Of a stretch of DNA of 64,000 bases, positions 43,328 through 57,190 are shown in pieces. Numbering within the stretch: position 1 is the stretch's first letter; each line of letters begins with the position of its first letter. Under the pieces are notes generated by a model. The model saw only the letters and a list, made by a program, of their open reading frames with translations, ran no database searches and had not been told where the DNA came from. The DNA lies in NCBI RefSeq assembly GCF_040807025.1, contig NC_090947.1, forward strand, positions 4,464,001 to 4,528,000, written 5' to 3'. This DNA comes from Struthio camelus. Lineage: Eukaryota; Chordata; Aves; Struthioniformes; Struthionidae. The position numbers were made by a program, and so were the translations under genes.

Positions 43328-46300
43328 TCTTAGGTTGCAGGGTGAGGTGCTGAGCGCCCCTTGTCTCGGGTTCATCGGAGAGGGGCACGTCCTCAGTGGT
43401 TTTGGTGGCGAAGCTCTGAGCGCGAGCTCGGTGGAAGATATACGGGCGGGCTTTGATCGCTAGGGTGTGTTACAGATGCTTTTCCATCTTTTTCTTGATT
43501 AAAAAGCAGGAATGTAGGCAGGGGAAGGTCAGAGAGAACTTGGAGGCACGCAGGCCGTTCGTTTGTCTCTTGTCAGGGTTTTTTTTGTGCCCTCGTATTT
43601 GTTTCAGCTAGAAATGTTGACTGCGAAACCTGAATTTCTTTACTGTAAACAGTGTGTTGCACTGGTGTTTTTTTTTGGTACTGTGCCAAGCTGTAAGTTA
43701 AGTGCCCTTCCATAGAACAACGTGGTAATTTTTTTTATGTATGCGCTGTTGTTGGCTAGTAGTTCTATAGCTTTGTAAAATTGCATCTGGAGGGATTAGA
43801 GGTATTCTAGTGGAATTGCCTGCTTTAAGAAGAGATCCAACTGTCAGTCCGGCAACCCGAGGGCAAAATCATTAAATGCAAAATAAAGATTGCGTTAATT
43901 TCAGAGGTGTTGATCTATTTATGATCTCAGGGTACCACTTAAGTCTGAAGTACTTAAAGTGTTTATATGTGAGAGAAATACTGGCTAGTGCCAGCTAGTA
44001 CTGAAATCCTTCTAACTCTAGGTTTTTAGGTTAGGAAAAATTGCTTGTTTGCCTGCTCATGAGGTTGGTATTAATGACTGACAACTAGCAAACATGTCCC
44101 TGTTTATTTTATTGTTTTAATGGAGGTGCATATAAATAAAAAAACATAAACCAGAAAAGTGCAAGATGATGTTAGACATAGACATAAGCGTACAATCTAA
44201 CTTGAAACCTTTTGAAACAGCTTTACAGCACCATGCGTATGCACAAGTCTTGCTTGTATTGACCTCTAATGAGTTAGACTTGCAGTTCACTAGAGACTGT
44301 GTCACAGTCTTTGCACTTGATCTGATGTAAACAGTTAAAAACAGCTGATGACTGCCTTGTTCCAACTCTTACTTGCTGTGTGTGGCTGTACTGGTTCGCC
44401 AGAGAACACGGTGACATTGATTTGGTTTTGTGTTGACTAAAGTTGATGCAGACTGCATTCTTCCTCCCATCATCTCGCAAAGGGGGAGACTGACAACCCT
44501 GACCTGAGTTCAGGATGAGCTGCCCATGGGCTTCAGTTCTTCCCTGTATCTAGACTGGTCTGATGCTAGCTGCCGCTAAAAGCGGCCGTCCTGTTCTGCT
44601 AAGGTGGGTTGTATGTGTCTGCTCCCTTCCTCGTGCTGGTACTAGCGCCAGTGTGATCCCAAGGAGGGCTGGCTGAGGGAATTACCATGACACAAGATAA
44701 TTTGCTCCTCTGAGAGCGTTAAGAGTTTTAATTCTCTTTTAGTTTTCTTTCTGGAATCTCAGTTACTGCAGGATTTGATAAACGCTAGTGTGCATCTGTT
44801 GACCGTGAATGTAGAAGACCTACTTATTTTTGATGGCACCTAGCTGTTGGATTCAATTAGCTCTCACATCACACTCCTCAGATACTACCCCTAATGGCAG
44901 CTCTGGTCTGGGATATCTTCTATTTGTACACCATTTCGACCTAGTTTGTAGTCTTTTTGGAATACGTACTGTGGATTCATTTCTGTGTGAGTGATTTAGG
45001 GAGTGCATTGACAGAAATCAGATTTTTGGGGCAGCATGATGAGAAAATGCTCTCTGAGCATTGACAGGAATGGGTAAGCTCCTAGGGGCGTAGTTTGAGA
45101 TAGGAGGACCAGAAATATCCTGTCCTGGATACGAGCTAGCAAGAATGAGCAATAGTGCCATCTAGTAGAATTTGAGTCATGATAACGTCTAGGAGTTAGT
45201 TTGGGATGAGGGTATAAATTCCACAACTGTGCCCTGGCTGGTCTGTCATTTGGTCAAGCAAGGCATGCTAAATCTGTAACAGGAGACCTAGGTTGTTCTT
45301 TTCTTTTGCAGGTTTCTCTCCTGTTTTCAGTTGTCTTTAGCTTATATGCTGCTTTTCACTTTACCACAAAGTGCTTTTGATGCTTTAAATGTTTGCTTCT
45401 TTTTACTGGAAACTGTGTAAAGGACAACTCAATTTGATCAAAAAGCCCTCCACAAGTAAGTCTTTTATCTTTTCCCTTGAGTGCTAGAACTGTGAACTGC
45501 CCAGTTCAAGGTTCAGAGTTTTCCCACATTATTTTAGACTCTTTGCATTACTTTGTCTTGGTTCCTCTGCAATTATGATTGGTTTGTAGTTTAATTGCCT
45601 GTCTTCTGCACAGGCAATCCGTGTGGTCACAAGAACTCTTAAAAACATTAGGTAGTCCCTTTGGCCCCTCTTAATAAATAGTCTGAGAATCCTCATGCTA
45701 AGATGAGTATGAGGGTTGTTGAGATTTCAGCTCCGATCCCTCGCGGGTGCTTTGGCATTGCTTAGAAACGTTGCCTTCTTGTGGAAGTCTTCACTCTTCT
45801 GTTTTCTTTGGCCTTCTCTTTGTTATCCAGAAGCCACAGGGGCCTGCAAGTTACTAGCAGATTGTAGGATGTTGTTTTGTCATGTTCAGGTAGGAGTCTG
45901 AAAGAGTCCAAACCAGGTTTTATTCATGGAGGTACTTACCTTGAAATCTCTGGCAGTAAGTTGAAACGCATTCATTTTCTCCAGCTTTGGTTTTCCTCCA
46001 AAAGAATTGTGCTTCTACTCTTTCCAGTCATTATATTTTGTAATTCTTATATTTTTGACAATTCTTACTCTATCGCCTGCTTCTATGGGACACGTTAAAA
46101 CTTAAAAGACTCTCTTATGCTCCTGCAATTTGAAACATGAATTTTGTTGAACTTGCAAACAGGGTGTCTTACTGTGTGTGCAGTCTTGCATACAACAAAA
46201 GAGAACTTTGCATGGTGACCAAGGCAGTCCCCACCTCCGCAGGATGTAAGAACACAAGTTTAAGAGGAAGTAACTGTAAGCAAGCGGAAGGAAATTGTAA

Positions 46301-49300
46301 AAGTGAAGCACATGGTAGTGACAGGTTTTTAGCAGTAGCATTAGCAAAATTAAGCGGTAGTCTTAATATTAAAATATTTGAGGCGATTTCTGAGCTAGAT
46401 CAGCTGCAAGTAGTTTATTTTCCTATTCAGAGCTCTCCAGAGCAGTGGTAAAAGGTGCAGTTGCTATAGGTCAGCTGCCCTTTGGGGAAGGGTAATAGCA
46501 TACAACTGAATCTAGCTGTTGGTTACTGCCTTGCATGGTAGTTAAATGGATGGCAGTTATGTAAATATAGTTAAAATAAGACCACGCTGTTCTGAATTTC
46601 TAGTGGACGCAAATGGCTGCCACTCAGGGCTGGCTGTATCCATACCTAGCTTGTGTTGCTGAGACTATTTTGTCTTTTTCTGGTTGTCGGCTCTTAGAGA
46701 TGAGAGCAAAGCTGATCAATGATAGGCCTCTCCACTTTCAGACTAGCGTTGATGCCAGCAGATTATTCTGTGTTTAGGTCAATGGAAACTTTTGGACTAT
46801 TTCATCCCTCTCCGTGAATACCTGCCAGCAGTGTTTGCAAAATCTAGCAGTTTGATGCTCTGAGTTGTGTGCCAGCACAGCCAGCAGTAATTGCATGTGC
46901 ATGCTGTGCAGTCATCTCTCTGTTCTCTGTGGCTGGTGTATATGTGGTTTGGGAAGGCAGAGTGCTGAGCAATTAAACCTTACAGGGACTGGCTTCCTGC
47001 TTTCCCCTCCTTTGGATGGGATTGACATGATAACCTGGGATGTCATGTTTTAGGGAATATTTTTTCCTAACTCTCATTCTACTCTTTGCGAGCTACACTG
47101 ATGGTTGTGTTACGTGAGTAGAAGGAATTTTACAAATACAGCGAGAAACTACCACCTGTGTAAATGACATGTTTCTCTTCATAAGTAGATAATATTACTG
47201 TTCCTTATTTTCTTGAATGCGGAGAGCAAGATCAAGGCAAACTTTTTTCTTTTATTTGAAAAGTCATTTACATGTTGTGTTGCTGATGTTTTATATACAA
47301 ATGTGTTTTATACTGCACAGGAAAACAATTCTGCCGTATGTTATCTCTGTGCTAGAAATCTTGCTCTCTTTTTCATCCTAGAATTTACAGAGGAGAACTC
47401 TTTAAATTAAATACCAACTGAAAAGTTAGCAATTTAAGCAACATACCGTGTTAAAGTAGTGGTATGAGAGTGACTTCTTCATACTTCTATGTCGTTATTG
47501 CAAAATTTCAGGAACTGTCACCTACATATGCTCCTAAATTATTATTATTACTATTATTTTTTTAAGTGGCATGATTAGTTTGTGGACCATAAATTGGTTC
47601 AGTCTGACTGAGCTTTTAGTCTGGATCGTTGTCTTGTATTCTTTGTGATCCTAAAATTGTGATGTTACACTTGTACAGAGGAGCAGAATGTGCAGTTGAT
47701 TAGAAGTAGCTCAAAATGCAGGTAAAACTAACCAGCCAGTCTTTATTGTTCAAGCTGAAGAAGGCATCAAATAACTTAAAGGCGGTACTGCAGTTTCAGG
47801 ACTAATGAAGAGATGCTATGATAACTGTATATACGGAGCTTTTAAAGGCTTGGCTATTGAATTCAAGTAATAATTTGGGAGAGAATTCTGATTTTTTTTT
47901 TTTTTAATTATCCGGATTACCTGCATAATAGAGGTGGAAACAGTTTGTTGAAACTTCAGAGCTAAAACACGTAGAATGGATATTTATATATAGGAACGCA
48001 AGCTACGCAAACTGTATGAAATTGTTGTGCAAATCAAAACACTTAGTGTTCCCTAGGGATGGACTAGGTAAGCGTAAGATTTATGTGTCTCATTATTGTA
48101 GTAATGGAACTTTTTTGAGCAGTATTTGGCATCTACAGAGTCATCAAAACTTTTGCGAGCCAGCTAAATGTTCCACGATAAGCCCTTTGAAACAATGTTT
48201 TATGTGGTACCAATTGCTTTCCTTGACTTATTTTTGCATTGCATTACTCTTCCTACCTTTATGAGAGCAATAGTCTTATTGGCACAACATGTCAAACGCT
48301 CTGAAAAAGCACTCCTGGCTATAGATCTCTCCTATACAAAAGGTTAGGAAGGCAAGAGATGCTCGTAGAGAACTTGATTCTGAGCCAAGCTGACCTAAAT
48401 ATTGGAAGGATAGGTGGCCTTCACAGGAATCGCTTGCCAGTAACATATGGAGAAGTGTTCCAAAATTAAGACCATTTTATACAGCCAGTGTGTTTTTCTT
48501 CAGTGAACATGCCATTTTTCTTTGTTTTATGGATCTGTATCCAACAAATGGCAATGACTTTGCTTATAATCTTTTCCAAAAGAGCAGCTTTGGATAGTTT
48601 AAGAAGTGAGACAAAAGTCTTAAGATCCATCTCAGTTTGGTCGAACAGCTGATTGTAGCCTAGCTCCCAACTTGTAATCTGCCTCACAATGTGCCTATTG
48701 CAACTACAAATAATTAGTTGTCTGGTTTTGTGTACATGCCTGGCCTGAGTCCTCTTCAGCTGTTCGCTCCCTGGCTGAGGAAGCAGCTGTTTAGGAACCG
48801 TGATTCCTATTTCAGCCAAGCAAGAAACTAGTGTTAGGATTAACAACATGGAAATCCCAGCCTTTTTCTTCGCAAGCCCAGAGGCTGAGCTTGTCTGCAG
48901 GAAGTAATGCCAATCACTCTCTCATCTAGAAGGCTATCTTTCCCAGCTGATTGGTGAATAAAGTTGGAGCTTGAGCTTCAACACTGTTTGTGGGTATTTT
49001 TGTTTTGCTTTATTTTTATCCCTTACTTGCAAGGAGCGAATCCTCATATCATTTCAGGCTTGTGAAAAGAGGTATTTGTCCCTCCTGGGGTATAGTCAAG
49101 CGAGCAGGTTGCCAGGAGCAGTGAAATCTGTCTAGCTAGACCTAAGCTGTCATAGGCAAACCTTAAAATAGCACCTCTGAAATATCAGCTGTTGTCTTAC
49201 TGCTGTTAAAATACTTTTAGGGGGAGAAGTTAACCACTGGAGTGGGGGAGAGGGGGGATGCACAGGGAACAGCAGTAAGCCGGATTTTAGTTCAGATAGT

Positions 49301-52300
49301 CGGGAGGTAGCTTTGAGAGTTTTGAAATACAGGAGATGCTTCTGAGAGGGGAATATGGACATGGCTGCATTGGCATTTTGTCTTGGTGTTCTCTCTGCTT
49401 CAGATGGCATCTGGTACACTTACATATCTATCTGAATCTGCTACAGAGGAATAGCTGGCTTTGTGCATAGTGGAAAAACAGCTAACGTTTGGGCCTTCAT
49501 CACACAGTAAAGATGAGGGAAGTGCTTAAGGGCTTTTTATGGAAAGACATCCATAACCTTTCACTCCCAAGATGCTCTTATTTTCTCTTTTGCCTTATTT
49601 CAATTAGGGAACAAAAAGCAGGCTGTAGAACTCTTCTCAGCTAAAGCTGGAAAAAGTAACTAGTCTAGACACTGAAGTGAGAATGTTACATGGGTAAAAA
49701 TATATATGAAAAAGCATCCGTATGAGTGAGCTCAGTCTTCAGTCTTGCAAATTAGGGAATGCATTTTTCATGCCATAGGTAATTGAAATGAACTGATGTG
49801 GTGCAGATCACTGGCGTTTAAGATTACTGCAGATAACTACGTTCCAGCCTAGCATCTTTTGTCACTAATTTTATTTTAAACTATTTAATAAAAAGAGATG
49901 CCAAAGGGTAAATTGCTACAGGTGAAGAGCTGCTATGTGCTTTTTCCTCATCTGCCCTGTGGGTAAGGGTAGTTACTTCTTGCATGAGAATGAGGCAAGC
50001 AACAGGGATCTCTTAAACTGACTGGTCTGATCTGCTAGAGCTCGTCTGGAGGTACTCTTAGATCACTGTGAGAACAGAGAACAGCGGTGCTGCTGGCAGG
50101 TGGCAAGAAATGCGGGGAGCTCTCAAAGGCCTGGCTGTAGAAGCTTGAGCTTTTGAAATTAAAGCTTGGTATGGCAGAATAAATACTAAATAAGGCTGTA
50201 ATTCGCTGTTAGTATTTTGAAGACTGTAATTACCTAGGAGGAGCTGAGTTAGTTGCCAAGCAGTGCTTACAGTGTGTAAATAACTTTGGGTAGGAGAGAT
50301 TATGAATGGCTACATAATGTAATTTTATCTTATAAACATGTGGAAGTGCTGTTCAGGCCCTTGAAAATTACTGACTTTTGGAGGCTAGAAAGAAGGTACA
50401 CACTTGTACATATTTCAGAGGTTGCAAAAGAATGCAGACATAATGTTTTCACGTTGGCAGGAACGTGGCATAACTCTAACCGTTGTAGTAGTTTGACATC
50501 TCTCCTTACCTGGAGTACTCTTTGGCCAGACTTCAGTGCCAAAGACGTTTCCGGTGTGTATTTGGATGGATTTTTAACTTTGTCTTTCAACAGTCTTGAG
50601 TAAGCACTGTGAAATGTGGAGGGCAGCGTGAAGGGCAAGGCTTGGGCAGTACTAGAATGCACAGGACTAGAAAACAATTTTATAGCCTACCAAGTTGAGA
50701 GTTTTATGTGCCGAGAATGGAGAAGGTGTAAGCTCTGTTTCAAATACTGCATTGTGTTGGGAAGTGGATGTATGCCCAAAACGAAACTGTTGGCAGAAGG
50801 GAGTGTATCACTAATTACATAAAGCAGTGTCCTCCAGATAGATGTGAATTGCCTACAGTCCTGTTCTCTGTTCCCTCATCCCCTCAAACGTATCATGTTT
50901 TCCTATAACTGAATCTCTGATACAGTGTATGCTCCTTTAGGGTTCTGGGATTCTGTGGGTTTTTTTTTTTTTTACTTGTTTTTCTTTCTAGCACCTCAAA
51001 CCTTTGGAAAATGTTTGATTTTATTGTCAGCTGTAAAAACTGGAAAACTTTAACCGAACTAGAACAGCTATTTCTAGTTATGGAAGGATGGATGTTTTAG
51101 GCAGCGAATATAATTGCACATAACTCAGATGGCACAACTTCTGGTTTAAAACTTTGAGTGATTAGTCTTGATGTGGGCACTCTATTGAATAGATTAAAAT
51201 AACTTCTGTTAATTTAGGGATTTAAAATACTGTTCAGTGCCCATAGAAATGAGTGTCTTAGCTAATTGCTCATTAAAAGTTTCTGACCTAGAACTGTGAA
51301 GGTGGTTGCTTGTAATGTACTTTTGGTAAAATAACCTGGGTGTGATTTGAGAAGGGACGGATTAGTTTTGTCGCATCTGCTTTGCCGTTCTGTGTGCCTG
51401 CTGCCTATGCTGCTTGTTAGGGGCTCTGGTTTTATCTACCTAAATACTACCATAGCATTTAAGAGAAAGTGATCTGCTGGTGCCGAATCCAAGCTGTGAT
51501 TCAGTCTCAGATGTGATGAGGAAGCCTGTTAATTTGCCATTGCTTCTAGCTTCTTGCTGTTTTTTCACAGCTTCTTTTCACAAGTCTTTTCTCCTTGCAG
51601 CATGCTGTTATATGTGCAAGATGAAAGTTTCTTTTGTGGTACAGCTTCATCTTGACAGTATAATTGCAGAAATGCTGGATGCCTTCTAGTTCTTAGATGG
51701 TTTATGAGCTTCTGTGCTGGTTGAGTAAATACTTAGATGTTATTTTTGTATCATACGTTGCTGCACAAGAAATCAGGGCCTTTGGTAAACCGAAATTGCC
51801 AGGTGGATCAACCACTTCTTTGTTCCTATTTTTGATACCTGGCAATTAGGTAGGGCAGTGCTGGTTGTCATTGGAGTGCAAAGAAATGCAAAAACAATAG
51901 TTAAATTTCAGAGCAACAATTTTCTTTCCTCATAGCTGTCGGAAGGTTTGTTTTATGTGAATGAAAGTGAATTATGCTGTTTGAATACAAATGTCTGCCA
52001 AAGGAGCACACGAGATGATATCACCAGTTCTGACTTCCTCAAAAATATTTTCTCAGAGTTGAATTTTCCCTACCATAAAATGATTGCTTGCAGTCTTTAG
52101 ATGTATGTTGCATCAGATTGATGTATGTTTTCCAGGAAGGAGAAAGCAAGTGTTCTTAGCTTACTGAAGGTGATTTTGCAAAGGTGGTTTGTTCGTGCAC
52201 TTGCTGTCTTAGCTGATTGATCAGGGTTTTAATCTTACTTGTAATGGCATGATAACGCACCTCTCATAGTCTTACGGGTGATTTTTTGCAGGTCATACTT

Positions 52301-55300
52301 GCAGTCTCGTTGATGTCTTGAACATGGAATTTTGCACAGAGAGAGAGCTCAAAGGAATAGTGTTTCTTTCCTCTCAGTCTCTCCTCTTACATGCTTGGTG
52401 ACCTTTCTCTTCACCAGGATCTGATTTAAATTTAATACTTTCCTGCCTTTTTTTTATCAAGTGCTTCCCACATCTCAGAATATCCTTTCTCCTAATCCTG
52501 TATTTGAATACCAAATTTAGATGAGTCTGTCTCTTCTGTCAGCTTTTGCCAGCCTCTTCCAGTAGACAAAATCAGAATACGGGAGCATCTGGCATGTGAA
52601 AAACTGGCTCAGGTTTTTGAACTCGTTCCCTCAGGTCAGATGGATTTCAGGCATCCCCACTTGGGTCTTCTAATTATGGAGCATTTATCAGCTAACATGC
52701 TAGGATGACAGGAGAGTAAGGAAAGAATCTTGCTGTGTTTCACGTACAGCAAAAGTCTCGTACTGTGGTCTCCAGTCAAACTCTGTAGCTTCACGTTTTT
52801 CCCTTCATTTAAAAAAAAAACCGCATCTTTTTAGAAGTTTGTCTTTGAAAAAATTTAAGGTGTGGCTATTTACACTTATTATGCATTGCAGTCTTCAATT
52901 GGAAATACGAAGTCATGTGCACTTTTGTTGACCATGAGCAGTAAGGATAACAGCTTACAGGCTTTTTTGTCTGTGTAGTCACCTCTTGATTTTCTTTGAC
53001 TGCAAATTTGAAGTTGTTTTGATTGAGTTGCTAGGAAAATGGTAGAAAAGATGTCCTTTTAGAAAAGAACTCTGTTTAAATTTGAATGGATCTACAATCC
53101 TGTTGTTTTACTTTGCAACTGTGTATTTCCCATGTGCTTTTTTTCTTTAAAATAGCCATTCTGCTACATGAAATGTGTTCATCCTGGTCTTGATTTTTTT
53201 GCTTTGCTGAGTGTGTTGCTGAGCACTAAGAGGATTTATATTGACAAATATTTTGAATCAACATCTGTTGGGAGTTGAAGTGGGCTTTTGGGACATTCCT
53301 CTGATACCCGGAGGTCATGCTGTTTCATTGTCTATTAAATATGAAATTTAAATCTGCCCTTCTGTGAAATGAGTACATTGAAATAGTGATGTGGCCTAAC
53401 CTTTACATGAACTGTGGAGGAATCTAGAGGCTCTGGGAAATAGCACAGTTGTATGTGGATAGAAGGGATAATAGTTGTGTATGTAGAGAACGTCAGTATT
53501 TTAAATGGTTATACAGTGTTTTAAGAAATATCTGTACTCCACTGTCATTGTGCTGGAAAAATCGTTATTTGGTGAGCTAGAACAAGAGAAGTTGTGTGCT
53601 GGGGAAACACCTTTTAATTTGCTGAAGGAACAAGTGTCTATATTGTCAGGCTTAGTCTGGGAAATGTTCCTCTTCCAGCAGGAAGGGAAACTCCGGAAAC
53701 CTGGAGTTTGTCATTGTCTAACCAAACAGTCTACTAATGTAGCATAATGAAATAAAGATTGGTGGGGTTTGTAGTGGACTGTGCTCTTACAGAAGCCTAG
53801 CCTCGTTTTTGGGGGGTCCCAACCTACTAGTACGGGTATCTGCATTACTTAGAGTATTGTATCGCTGAGGTCGGGTCCCTGTGCTGACTGCTGTAATAAG
53901 TCTGCCGTAATAAGTCTGCCCTTGCCGCCTTCTCACTGCAAAAGCAAGCTACTGTGCCAGCCCCCCCGCCCAATTTCTTGTGAACAAGCTCTCTGAATAC
54001 GATGATTAGATGCAGAAACCTTATCTATAACCTTTCTAAGATTGCTTGGGCATACCTCAGAAGTAGGTAGAAAACCTAAGGGTTTTCAGTTTACTTTCTT
54101 CCAATAGGTTGAGAGCCTCAGAAGGCTGATTTTTTTGCTGCTCATTTATCCTGTTCTCCAAACACTTTTCGTTGCTGGCTGTTTTTGTAATCCAGCTGTT
54201 CCTCGCATTATGCCGACTCATGGACACAAGCCAAGTATTAAATGGACTATGAGACTGAGGATAAAACTCTTAACATTGTAGCTGCTGACTGGTATGGCTG
54301 TTAGGGAAAGAAAAAGTAGCAAAGGAAGAGAGGGCCTGACTAGAGGAGGGCTGCCTCTATGTGTGTTATGGCATTGGTAATGCTCTTGCTGTATTCTAAG
54401 TAGCTATCCTTGATTTCAAGAATTCCAGTTAATAGCCATGAATGTCATTTTTGTTATACGGCTAAATTAAGTCTCTGTAGTCGGTGAGCAAGGGCTAGGA
54501 CGCAAACTCTTCAGGTAATCCGTTATAGCTCAGACCCAGTTTGGATGCAGTAATCCAATCCCACCCCCACACAAAAGCTGTCCAATCATTTCTTAAACAA
54601 TGCCGATTTTTAAAGCTTTAATCTGAGCTGATGGGTTATTCAGTGCCGTTTCACTCTGTGCAAGTTGTTTTGACGTATCCTGCCGCTCTGATGGAATTTT
54701 TATTAGCGTGATAGAATGGATTGTGGAATGATAGCAAGCCTGAGAGTATAATTCCTATCCACTGACCAGGTAAGACTATCTTGTAGGTAAAAATGTTGAA
54801 TTAGTTACAACAATGAGTTACAGAGAATAGTGTGCTTTCATTTTTTGAAGTTTTTAACTGTGCATTTTTAAAACTTCTTCCTCTGTGAAATTTCCTGTGT
54901 GCTTTTTCTGCAAAACGACTGTAGAATTTGGCTTTTGTTCTTGGGAGGCATGGTTACAGTTCTGTTGCAGAATGTTTGGAGTTGATATTTGTACTTAAAT
55001 GACAGAAAATCTGATAAAACGCAAAGTAGTAGATGATGTTAACCACACTCTTTAATGTAGGGCGGTACTAACATGACAAGATAGTTAAGCCGGGCTTTTT
55101 AATTGGTTTCTCTGGATGTTAAATCTTTGCTCAAATAACATTGGCCCAACCTTTTTTTTGACATTTCTTTGGTTGATTTTACAAGTCAAGAATTTCAGCG
55201 TGTATTCTAGTGTCCTGAATTTTACATCAGAATATGAATAGCTTGAGGGAGGGAGACTTGCAGATTCTTTGTAGAATATAGTAGAATATCCAAGTTAATC

Positions 55301-57151
55301 AAAAGGGTAGTCTCTCAGCTGAAAAAAGGTACAGTTGGAAGAATTGCACATGACTTTTTACTGCTAACTGCCCATCCCCAAACATATCTTTCATTCATTC
55401 AAACAAGTTTTCCTGTGCTGAAGAGGAGTATAGAGTAGCAGAGGGGCATGGAAACAAGTGACAATTTTTTTTTTTTACAATATTTCTCTTTTACCTGGTA
55501 AAGGAGTGTGTGTGCGTGTGCATATCTGTATATAGATACACACTTTTCTGGTGATGTGTCTTGCAGAGAGCCTTTCATATGATTTGTGGACTATACTTCT
55601 GACCTCCTCCAGTACTTAGGATGACTCTAGGTATTTGCTCTCTTCCGTATTGCATTTAACGTTGGTGTAGTTTAAAAGGTAATGAGAAGTGTCTTGCAAT
55701 TGTTAACAGTTATACTGCAGTTCAGCAGAACATTATATTATAAATACCATAAAATTTCTTACCAAATTGCTTTATTAACTCTACATCAGTCTAAAGAACA
55801 AAACTTTATCTAAATATGCTTTTAGATGAGAACACGCTACCTGTGGAAAGATGTGCTGTAGGTGATCTCTAATTTTGAATCTTAAATGTAGAAATCTACT
55901 CTTATGTCTCTTAATTTGCTGGAAGGGGGGTAGGAGTTAAGCTTTAAAGGTTTGTTGATGTTTGTTTGACGAGGGCTAATCTCCCTGGCTGCTTGTTGCA
56001 GAAAATGGAAGTAGGTAATGAGGACGTTGTTTTGTGTATTAGATGGAAGTAGGGGAAGATATTTTTTCCTTATTGGAAGTGCTATGTAAATATTCTGTTC
56101 TGATTTGATACATAACTACTTCTTTTGACTTTCCACTAGCTTTGTATGGGTTTTGCAATGATAAAAGCATAGAGTTGCTAGCCTACAGTTGTAGGCAACA
56201 TATAAAATTAGAATTTTAAAAGTGGGAGAGGTGCAATAGGAACAGAAATACAACTTGTGATCTAGTGTATAACACCAACCAATTTAAGTACAGAAAGCAA
56301 CAGCTGTTGAAATATGAAGGAATTGGAGCTTTTTTTTGCCTTGGGTACTATTTTTCTGAGGTAATTAACTGTAAAATAGTCAACTGTTTTTTAAAGACCC
56401 AGAATCTTAGGTCAGCTCTTTCCAGGGGAAAGGTTTGTTGAGTGAGGAAGAGAAGGAGTGTGTATTTTCAAATATATAGCTAGGAAAGCAAATTCTGTGG
56501 AGTGTATATAAAAACTTTTTCAAAACTATGAAGCTGTCTTGGTCTTGTTTCCTGAAGAATTGCTGCAACAGTACTGTAAGGTGTCCACACTTCTGAGCTA
56601 TACGCAGTGGCTTCCATAGCACTGTCACTAAGACTTTTTAATTACATTTTTTGGAGACCGACTGTGCTCATCTGTCGTGCCATGGGAGCTTACATCAAAG
56701 GACACAGCACACTGACTTTTCCTCTTCCTATATAACCTGTAGCATTGAGGATCAAGACTGCTATCAGGAGTAGTTGGTATAGATAATGAACTAACTGTTT
56801 TGACTCCGTAACAATATAAATAGTACTAATATTAACTGTTAATGCAGTACCAATATAATTTAGTTCGCTTGCGCGGTCTGGTAAAGTAAGTCGAGAAAAC
56901 GTGCTTTAATGCTGCCAGGTTTTCTTTAAGTGAAAATGCTACATAGCATCTGAGATGAGGCTGAGGAGTAAAAGCCATGCTAAACGGACAGTGCTATCTA
57001 ATGCTGGATAGATATGTGCTGAAGCAGAAAACAGACACTTTGAAGATCTCACTAGCCATCATTTTTAAAAAAACAAAACTAAAAACCAACAGCCGTTGGC
57101 AGTAGTTTGTACATCAGTTCATTTCGCTTGAGTTTTTGACGTTAAACTTCA

Positions 57152-57190
57152 GAAAGTTCCAAGAACTTTCACCGTGGGCATTGCGGGAAA
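57152..57190. promoter_or_regulatory. Candidate intronic element: STAT/HSE palindrome and E2F-like site
   Basis: GAAAGTTCCAAGAACTTTC (57152-57170) is a perfect 8-base-arm palindrome with a CAA spacer. Its core TTCCAAGAA (57157-57165) fits the STAT consensus TTCNNNGAA, and the arms are GAANNTTC units as in heat-shock elements. TTGCGGGAAA (57181-57190) resembles an E2F site. Motif evidence only. Confidence 0.35.
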
